This document shows positions 56,260 to 64,000 of a DNA stretch of 64,000 nucleotides, one piece after another. A program made the position numbers and the translations under genes. The notes under the pieces were generated by a model that saw nothing but the letters and a program-made list of their open reading frames with translations, did not search any database and was not told where the DNA came from. How positions within the stretch are numbered: the first letter of the stretch is position 1; every line of letters begins with the position of its first letter. Source of the DNA: Chloranthus sessilifolius (Eukaryota > Streptophyta > Magnoliopsida > Chloranthales > Chloranthaceae); NCBI GenBank assembly GCA_021018995.1, contig CM037588.1:94958765-95022764 (forward strand), given 5' to 3'.

Positions 56260-58290
56260 AACTTGATCCACTGGTCACGTGCAAACCTATCGGGCAACCT
56301 AATACCAGGCTCTTACCTCTCTTTTATCTTTCCTACAAAACCGAAGCCTCTCTTAGCAACCTCATTTCAAACCAAAGCCTCTCTCTCCTCTTCCTCTATC
56401 TCGAGTCTCGACAAACCCTAGACTTTGCCCTATTTCAACTCAGATCAATGCTCTCAACTTATTTTTAAGCCTCATTTCAGCTCAGATCGAAGCTCTCAAC
56501 TTCCCCCAATTCAGCTGAGATCGAAGCTAGATTTCCATCTTGGGAGTTGAAGATCAGATCGCTTTAATCTGTGCAAGGAAATTTTTAATGATCGAAGCTA
56601 TTTCAGATCAGATCAACGGCTAGATTTCCATATCAATGAAGCAATTTTCATATCTGGTCCAGTGCTAGGTATGAGATCTTCTCGTCATCCTTATTCTTGA
56701 ACTCACTCAGATCTGAGATATGGATCAAGTATGTTTTTATCTGATTTTTTTTTTGGCGATCTGTTTTTATCTGATTTTTTTCCCTTTTTTATTTATTTAT
56801 AGATTTTTTTCCCTTTTTTTGGCAATCTGTTTTTATCATTTTGATTTTGTTTTAGCTTATCCTTAATCATCATTTTGAATATGTTGATCACTGCTAATTT
56901 TTAATTTTAACTGCTAAATTTCCTGAGATTAAGATGTCTAATTATATGATTTTAAATATGTGTGTTTTTTCCGGATTATTATGTTGCCCTGTTTTGTACT
57001 AGTTGAGTAATCTCAAGCTTAGTCCGAGATGTGCAAAGTTGTACTATATTCAACAATTCTTATGCACTAGAAATGCAGCTAATGTAGTCAATTTCTCTAA
57101 AATGAAGTGACAATTTTGACATAATTTATCTGTTCAAGATATGTAATTGGTCTTATAATTTGACAACAAGGTCAGGTTGATTTGATAGAGGGGAGGTATC
57201 TTCTATCTGGAGCATCAGATGGATCAGCTGCTGTCACTCATTTTCATCCAAATCTAGCATATTCCATGTACCCTACAATTTTTATAATCATAGAATCTTT
57301 ATATCTTTTTTTATGACTAACAACAAATTTTAAATACTAAGGACAGAACTCATGTTTGGTTTGCACATGGGTAATCCATGTGCAGTCCCAGTTTGTGGCT
57401 AACATTTAGCCACAACGTCAGCAACAAGGAGAATTTTCAGTATTTTCTAAAACGAAGAGGGCATTTTAAGTATACTAATTGGAAAAGTGGTATTTTCTTA
57501 AACATACCATTTTCAGTATAATCATAGGTGACTTGGCATCTACTTTCCTTACAAACGACAGGCTGAACATGGAGTAGTCATCTACTTTTCATTCTTCTTT
57601 TATCATTTAACAAAAATATTTAACAGTATTTTATTAACATTTTTTTTACAGTATTTGATAATTGATGATATTTTTATGAAGTAACGATAGAACAATTAAT
57701 CAATTACAACTTTATATATCTATATGTTGTTTCCAATCTTCATTTTTTGCAAGGCTCAATTATGGTGCTTCTCAATGGCTAAATTAATCCTGTCTGCACA
57801 GATATTGACTTTAGTAAATAAATGGATCATACAGCTAGGTAATAATTAGAAGACCATTGCTAGTTAGTGTTTTAGCCATATCCACCAGGAAACTTGTTTC
57901 TCCTTGCTAATGGCTACATTTCTTGCTCCTTATATATCTTGCATTTGTTTCAAATTTGAATAATAGCTACTACAAATGTTGTGAAATGAGACGAGAGGAG
58001 ATAGAATCACTGCTAACTTGTGATGTTTCACTGAATTTTGATAGTTGATTTTGAGGGCCATTCCTTGATTATCTTTTTTACAAGATTACTCTGATCATAT
58101 CTTTTAATTTTCCAACCCTGTTACCCTCCTCGATTGGAATTTGGGATCCCATGCCTTCCGTTATGAAAACATGTGGTTTAAAATAAAAGATTTCCATAAT
58201 AAGGTGGTAAAGTGATGCTCATTTTGGGTAGTAAATGTGAGTGCAAAATATAAATTTTAGTGATAAAAGTTGAAACAACCACTCTGGCAG
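56260..58290 (+). other. CACTA internal sequence, no gene recognised
   Basis: Leader-like CT-rich text (56300-56420), then AT-rich sequence. It holds two adjacent perfect hairpins (57363-57414). I find no coding signature. Confidence 0.5.
57363..57414 (+). repeat. Two adjacent perfect hairpins
   Basis: GCACATGG/CCATGTGC with loop gtaat (57363-57383) and TGTGGCTAA/TTAGCCACA with loop cat (57394-57414). Confidence 0.75.
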
Positions 58291-58292
58291 AA

Positions 58293-58360
58293 TAAAATAG
58301 ACCGCTGCTTAAAATAGTGGTCTAATATTCCACTCCCTCAAACAGTAGTATTTAAAGTTA
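58293..58360 (+). repeat. Terminal-region repeat copy 2
   Basis: Second copy of the 56150-56235 repeat, 2.14 kb inside the element. Followed by CT-rich leader-like sequence to about 58560. Either an internal duplication or the end of a nested relative. Confidence 0.5.
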
Positions 58361-60373
58361 AACCACTGTCCCGTTCAAATCTCATGCGAAAGTTATCGGG
58401 CCGACCCAGAAGAAAGCCCTTTATTATTTATTTCTTTTTTGTGCCATACTTCTCTAACAAAACCGCCTCCACCTCTTCACCTCCTCCCCTCTCTCACTCT
58501 CTCTCCCTCTTCGAAACCCTAGCCTCCATCTCCCACTCTCTTCTCTTTAATGAAATCCCATGGTTAGGGTTTGAAGAGCCGATGATCCTCTCTCGTCGAA
58601 ACCATTAGGGTTTGAACAGCTGTCGAGCGTCGAATTTGTGGTTAGTGTTCGATCAAGTTTGGAATCTACAGAGCATTGGAGGATCGAATCTGTGTAGGCG
58701 TCTTCACCTTTTCTTTCTAATTTTTTGGTTTTTTATAAGCATTTGTGGATTGGAGGATCGAAATCGAAGCTATTCCAGATCCTTTCTCTTTCTCTTCTCA
58801 TCCATCTCGATTTCGCATCTCATTTTCTAGGTTTCTGTTGCAGAGGCGGTCGATAAGGTTTTCTTTGAACCAATTCGACCACATTTTGCCATCGCATGCA
58901 TTGGAAGAAACATTAACTTGAAAAAGGACTTGGTAGATTCGAAAGGAGATGAGGAGATCGAATCTAACTAGTTGAGGCCCTAATCTGTATGTTTCAAATC
59001 TCAGATCTGATCTTACTCGCTCTGATGATCTCATCTATGTAATTTTTTTTTTTGAAAATCCAAGCTCTGATCTCCACCACCTGATCAATATGATCACCAT
59101 ACCTTATCTGAGCGCTTTAAAACTAGGGTTTGTTGTTTGTGGAATGCTTTGTGTAGGGGATTCATGTGGAATGGAGAAGATTGAGATCTGAATCCTTCGA
59201 CTACAATATTTACTTTGTTCAATTTATTTCATGATCAATACAAAGAATAACAATCAGTTCTAGGCATCCAATCCTCACACATCCCTGACGTGGCTCCTTA
59301 CATGTTCATCACATCACCAGCCCACACTTGATAGTTGCATCCCCCAATTTGTTGATCGAGCAGCTAGAATTGAGGCACAATAATCAGCCATTGGTATCAC
59401 TCAAATTTTCGCACAGGGCTTAGCAGCCCATCAATCCATCTTGCCGTCATCCCTTGAGCAGCCACAACAGTCCCTTCTATTTCTCCAAGCAGGGACACCC
59501 CTTAACAATCTTGTTTAAGCATCATATCCCCATTCATTGACTTGTTTATTTGCTAAAATTATTGGATGCATTTCATTCTGATTGTCCAGATTAGAAACCA
59601 TTTATGCAAGCCATAATTAGCCATTAATTTAACACAATTATACTGATCAGGTCAGCTATATATTTTCATAAATTTTAGAGATTGATATTTCTGATCTATT
59701 ATATACAAAGCACATTTTATTTTAATCCCCTGCTTTAATAACAATTTTCTGAAGTGTTACTTAATTTTGCTAGTTTGTTTACATTAAGTAACTTATTTTG
59801 ACGATTTTCTTTATAGCCTTAGGTTATCTGGAAGAGAATCCTCCAATAGTTCTTTAAATTGGTACATTTTCAGACTCACGTTACATTATAAAGTTTTTTA
59901 GATATTTACATATAAATCAAGCTCCATATATTTCGTGCATCATACATTCTCTTATTAAGTTCTAGACACATACTTTCCACTTAAAATTTTCTGTTAACAT
60001 ACCTACAGTAGCGTCACCTAGTACACGTCTGTGATTATTCTAAATGATCCATTTAAACACCAAAGTAGTCTTCCGTCATTAGAACATGTTTCAGCCAAAG
60101 AATCATGCCTATAAGCCAATGTGAACCATCAAATCGGTGAATTTTAATATTGACTATTAAAATTATGAACAACGGTTGATATTAGAGTGCACAGATTGGA
60201 TGGTTCACACCTCCCAAAAGGTGTATTTTGGGGATCACTTTTGTTCAATTTATAAGCTTTGACGACTTGGATTGCTCACACCTTACACTTTCACTGGTGT
60301 TTGATCATTTAAACACCAAAATTTAAGTTATTCTCACTAAATGAAGAAAAATGAAAGCTACAGTAAAAGCAAA
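58361..60373 (+). other. CACTA internal sequence, no gene recognised
   Basis: CT-rich leader-like start, then AT-rich text. 'Atttaaacaccaaa' occurs at 60050 and 60311, perhaps the ends of a small inserted element, which I could not confirm. Confidence 0.4.
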
Positions 60374-60960
60374 CTAAAGAGGATTTCTTACCTTCTTCTT
60401 TCCATTGGACAAGTTTTTAAAAGTGATGTTTGTATCTGGCTTATCTGCTCCTTTCCTATCAACGGATTGGTTTACAGAGTTTTTAATTTTTTCAAACAAC
60501 TGCTTTGTAACACTGTTCGCGTCAGTCCCCTCAAACAAACAAGTTAAAGGCTCCTGCAAAGGGGAAGCATCACCTGTAGTATCTCCCTCAATTCGAACAT
60601 TGCTGCCATTAGAACTAGAAGCCATTTCCTCGTGAGGTTCAGCTTTCTTCGCTCTCGCAGCTTCTGCCTTAGATTTGGCACCATCCACTTTCTTCTTAGA
60701 TCGATTCCTTCGAGTTTTTTTTCGCGTATTATATTCCATAACATTCGTTTCATCACTATCAGTTTCATGAAATTTGCTAAACGAGGATGAATCAGGTTGA
60801 TGCCCAACTTAGGCTAGTCTTAGGAAGGGTGACCACCTAGGCATAGCCTGCTCACATTTTGCTCCCCATAAGAAGACATGTGAGATTTCTACCCTAGAAT
60901 TTGCTCCTCATCCTCGTCATCTTCATCGCTTTAGACCATCTATTTAGGGTCCCCTATCTG
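60374..60960 (-). pseudogene. Captured coding fragment, not recognised
   Basis: A minus-strand frame from about 60800 to 60374 reads SKFHETDSDETNVMEYNTRK, a lysine-rich stretch (TRRNRSKKKVDGAKSKAEAA), then LTCLFEGTDANSVTKQLFEK and ITFKNLSNGKKK. It ends at a good donor site (AAGAAG followed by GTAAGA). Acidic text continues up to about 60940 with stops. Codon use and clean splice border suggest host origin, but I cannot name the gene. Confidence 0.5.
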
Positions 60961-61142
60961 AGTCCTATTTCTCCAGTCGTTTCTGATCAACACTAAGCTA
61001 TTTGTAACACTGCAATTCTTCACTTTACTTCTCATTGCTAAATGTGAGAAAACCAAAAATATGCTAAATAAGCCAAAAAAAAAAACAGTATCTACCCTTG
61101 CTTCTTGCCCATAGAATCTAAAATAGTAAAAAGAAAATAATG

Positions 61143-61240
61143 CACACACATGCACACGCGCAAGCACACAAAAGTGTGTATGTGAAAAGTAAAAGAAGGA
61201 AATATGTGTGTGTGCGTGTGTAGGTGAGTGTGTGTTTGTG
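61143..61240. repeat. CA-rich then TG-rich microsatellites
   Basis: CA/GC-rich run (61143-61178) followed by TG/GC-rich run (61203-61240), complementary enough to pair. Confidence 0.7.
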
Positions 61241-61622
61241 TTCAATATTCTTGAGAAATGAATATTGAACCTTTTGCACTTTGCATTGAGATTTGTTCGT
61301 TTACTTTATATAATGAAATATTCAGGTTAGATAACGAGGCGAACCAGTCTTATGTTTTGAACACTAACATTTAATATAGTAGAATTCAAACTCTTCTTTG
61401 AACCACACATAAAAACAAGCAGAATTTCTGTGCTTGTGCAAGTTGTTGTAGTATCTATGAATGTATGTATCAACGATGAAAATAGAAATAGAAACTTTAT
61501 TAATTTCTAACTGTATTCTATAAGCCATTATTATTTTTTTTATAAAGAAAACTACTGATTACTTTTTTCTATTGTGGATTACCGCTAATAACTTTCCTAT
61601 GTTACTTATTTTCATCTTGCAG

Positions 61623-61910
61623 GTTGGTAATGTTCCAGTGTCTTGTAAAGAGATACCATTGCTTGCATTAGAGTATGAACCACCAAGGTTAGGGATTATT
61701 TTGCTGACCTTTTTTACTATTTCAGTATTTTTATGGTTTCAATCTTCCTTAAAGTGAGAAATTTTATTTGAACCAAAACACAACATACAAATAGCCAAGT
61801 ACTTTTTTTAGGACTAAATCGTTCAAGGCCATTGAAGCATCATTGCGAGTGGATGTCCTAGCTAGTGCAGGATTTAAAATATCACGTTCTAAACTTGTTA
61901 CTTTGATCAG
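61623..61910 (+). pseudogene. Captured fragment of an S4 RNA-binding-domain protein gene
   Basis: Two exons with matching phase: 61623-61687 (SCKEIPLLALEYEPPR) after a ttgcag acceptor, and 61812-61910 (KSFKAIEASLRVDVLASAGF, then KISRSKLVTLI) after a ttttttag acceptor and before GTAAGA. The 124-base intron splits an AG/G codon (Arg). I recognise the run as the start of the S4 domain of the plant chloroplast S4-domain protein family (YlmH-like, the Arabidopsis At1g53120 type). Only about 55 residues are present, without promoter, start or end, so it is a captured piece. Confidence 0.65.
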
Positions 61911-62339
61911 GTAAGACTCTTTAGTTAAATGGCCCTAGAGTGAACTTTGATTGTTTTTGTTGTTTTCTTGAAATATACATTACTGTTGGTCATAAGTTCT
62001 TGTATAGACAAAATCTACTCCACTGTTTCAAATAACTTTGCATGCAGTCCAACACCATTAGAATGTAAACTCTTTATTTTTCTTCACTCCCCACGTTAAG
62101 GAATGACTCTTCCCTGCTGCACCAATGCAACCCTATAAGTTCCTACTGTCGGTGATGAGTCTCATTTATTATATCTTAATGTGTAGTATGTAATCTTGGT
62201 AGTTGGTTTATGCCCTACTTTAGAAGGGTAATACTGTCTTTTGTGCTTTGCTGTCTATAATGTAGGTATTGCTTTGTGTCTAAGACACTAATCCTTCTCT
62301 CTCAAACTTAATTTATTTCCCTTCTAATTAAATGAAGCT

Positions 62340-63172
62340 CTTTTTGCTGCCCTGAGATTACGGGGTTTTTGGCATTTTCCAATGTCAAAGAGTTGACATC
62401 AGTTTTTTCTGGTGCACAGCTATCATGCCTGCCCTCCATATAAAATGATTCACTTCTCCAATCTCTTAGATTGGGATGAGTTGCACTATCCTGTACACAT
62501 GGGTGAACCTTGGAAAAAGAACTCTTGCCTTTAAGAAAAGTATCCAAGAGATAGATACATCGATTCCATAAATGGGAATCGAGAAGTAGGCAATGTCTCA
62601 AGCGATTGAGTTCTAAAATATCCACTTCTATATGACTTTGTTCCTGATTCTCGACAGTGGCAGGTTGTAGCAAGATCTGTTACCGTGAAAGACACATCTT
62701 TAGTGGTGACAGCCATAGACACATCAAAAGAGAAGGATAATTGGCTAACCTTAAAAATAAAAAAATAAAAAATAAAATAAAATAAGACTAGCAAATATCA
62801 AGACCTATGACTATTGATACATACATCATAATCAGTTCTCTCCTTTCTTAGCAATTCTTTCAGCTCTACAATGTGCGTAAGGTAGTCACTTGTCTTCAAA
62901 GGTTCACACACAGAGGCCAGAAATAAGAGAGGAGCAGAACCATTATTTGCATCCACATATGGTGATTCACATCCTTCAAGTTCTGAACTAATGGCATTGA
63001 TGCTGTCTTTCGGAGCTGAAATGTCTAAGGATGGGAGAGGGAATGCTGTCCCTCGCTTGTAGCATACTCCAACTCTTGGAGGTTCATTTTCTATTACTTC
63101 AGACGGAGGAGGAACAGTTGGATTTGATATCACAGAAATAGCACTACCAACATTCATTAGCCTTTCCGGCAT
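62340..63172 (-). pseudogene. Captured fragment of FAB1-type phosphatidylinositol-3-phosphate 5-kinase gene
   Basis: The first exon (63172-62825) ends with HIVELKELLRKERTDYD before a GTATGT donor. An intron of about 148 bases follows, then an exon from 62676 with LLQPATVENQEQSHIEV, DILELNRLRHCLLLDSH, LWNRCIYLLDTFLKGKS and RDWRSESFYMEGRHD. This series matches my knowledge of the linker between the chaperonin-like and kinase domains of plant FAB1. The kinase itself is absent, so the piece has no enzyme activity. The N-terminal 80 residues of the first exon I do not recognise. Transcription would oppose the transposase. Confidence 0.65.
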
Positions 63173-63676
63173 TGCCCATTGTCATCCCTCTTGTGGTAGA
63201 AATTTGTCATTGTCTGAGTTAGGGCCCCTAGCCCATGACTTTGGGTTAACTTTTGGGTTAACTTATTCTTTGTCACATTATTATCTTTCATTAGTGTTTA
63301 AAGTATTCCAATAATGATGGAATTCAACCTTAGCCTTATCAATTTCAATATTTTATTTTAAAAATAACAAAACTCAGCCCATTATATTCCAAAAATTTAG
63401 TAATACAAAGTGCTGTCAACAGGTCAGGTTGACCAGATATACGACCTGTTCAACCCAATTTATTTTAACTTAAATTGATGCAAGTTTTGGCTATAAAAAA
63501 TATATTAGTTAGAATTATGGTAGCATGAATGTTTAGATAATTAGATTGCAATAGAGTTGTGCATTTTTTGTTGAACAAATTGTCACTTTTAGTTTTTAAT
63601 GGCTAATATTGTTGATACTTGTCTTTTCCCTCAATTCTCCTACTTGAGTTTTTTTTTTTTTTTTTTTTTGTAGAAG
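63173..63676 (+). other. Noncoding sequence before transposase start
   Basis: AT-rich, with a long T run (63650-63670) ending in a GTAG acceptor-like border just before the transposase ATG. It may be the end of a 5' intron. Confidence 0.5.
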
Positions 63677-64000
63677 ATGCCTCCAGCAATCCTAAACAAA
63701 AAATGGATGACAATAGTAGAACGTCTCTCTTCTGAATATCTCGATGGCGTTGCATCATTTATTTTATTTGCAAAAAAAAATGTTGAGGATGTTAATTGGT
63801 ATTGTTGTCCGTGTGTTAAATGTCAAAATTTTTAAAAGCATAACCTTGAAACCATTATGGAGCATTTAATTTGTGATGGCATGGATAGTTCGTACACGAC
63901 ATGGACGTATCATGGGGAGTCGTCTTCTACAAATCGTGTCGATGTTGGGGTTTCTAGTAGTTCAACTAGTAACCAAAATAATGATATGTTTCCAAGAATG
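63677..64000 (+). pseudogene. TNP2-type CACTA transposase, N-terminal part (runs off the window)
   Basis: ATG at 63677, MPPAILNKKWMTIVERLSSE. The transposase-associated domain of CACTA elements is recognisable: a tryptophan after the start, the DGVASFILFA helix, the cysteine cluster CCPCVKCQNF, MEHLICDGMDSSYTTWTYHG. It is interrupted by one TAA (63832-63834). The transposase would bind and cut the element ends in the nucleus. The catalytic part lies beyond 64000, so whether it is intact cannot be judged. Confidence 0.75.

Larger units (their letters stand above)
56118..64000 (+). mobile_element. CACTA (En/Spm) DNA transposon, 5' part, with captured host gene pieces
   Basis: CACTA at 56118-56122 coincides with the point where the minus-strand accessory ORF stops matching its homologue. 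The window ends in a TNP2-type transposase N-terminus (63677-64000). Between are noncoding stretches and three pieces of host-like coding sequence in mixed orientation. The right end is outside the window. The 3 bases before the terminus (ctt) are the candidate target duplication. Confidence 0.7.

Noticed and set aside
60040-60330. A small inverted-repeat element (MITE) suggested by repeated 'atttaaacaccaaa'
   Set aside because: The two copies are direct, not inverted, and I could not find matching ends or a target duplication.
61623-63172. Intact host genes (S4-domain protein, FAB1)
   Set aside because: Only internal exons are present, in opposite orientations, without starts, ends or catalytic domains, inside a CACTA element.
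1-64000. CRISPR array, bacterial operons or organelle DNA
   Set aside because: The short repeats are irregular, lie in LTRs, and the genes are eukaryotic retroelement and transposon genes with spliceosomal introns.

Overview
This window is nuclear DNA of a land plant, almost certainly an angiosperm with a large, repeat-rich genome. Nearly all of it is transposable-element DNA. I see Ty3/gypsy elements of three lineages (Athila-type, Tat-type and Tekay/Del-type chromovirus) and the 5' part of an En/Spm (CACTA) DNA transposon. I find no intact host gene, no rRNA gene, no functional tRNA gene and no CRISPR array. Most reading frames are broken by stops and frameshifts. Many of the stops can be derived from CAG or CGA by one C-to-T change, as expected for methylated, silenced repeats.

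Layout. 1-3702: 3' part of an Athila-type element (E1), ending in an LTR and inserted into a Tat element. 3703-6444 and 19486-about 33.67 kb: the Tat element, with RT, RNase H, a second Tat-type RNase H, integrase, a 10-kb 3' region and an LTR from 30973. 6445-19480: a complete Athila-type element (E2) inserted in Tat pol, with both LTRs, PBS, gag-pol, polypurine tract and a near-perfect target duplication. 34066-38294: a 4.2-kb Athila-type LTR (E3), followed by its primer-binding site and 57 bases matching tRNA-Asp. 38358-45122: a pol-less Athila-like element on the minus strand (gag, long accessory ORF, one LTR). 45123-50652: a truncated Tekay element on the plus strand with its own accessory ORF and 3' LTR. 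50653-51985: a further LTR cut by the Tekay insertion. 51985-56117: a decayed minus-strand accessory ORF split by a solo LTR with a perfect 5-bp target duplication (53379-55833). 56118-64000: the 5' portion of a CACTA transposon carrying fragments of host genes (FAB1-like kinase, S4-domain protein, one unrecognised) before a TNP2-type transposase start.

The most interesting pattern is an accessory-gene slot between pol and the 3' LTR. The Tat element has an antisense, multi-exon plant-mobile-domain gene there with its own TATA box. The Tekay element has a sense accessory ORF with its own TATA box. Athila E2 has a small ORF. In each case the DNA beside the accessory gene carries the same short CG-containing motif array that the element's own LTR carries. 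Other strong signals are a run of hairpins with a constant loop and changing stems in the Tat LTR, a 112-base structured block conserved between two Athila 3' regions, and a junction in which a retrotransposon LTR is fused to most of its tRNA primer.

Boundaries and reading frames were worked out by eye. Family assignments rest on recognised motifs, not on database searches.
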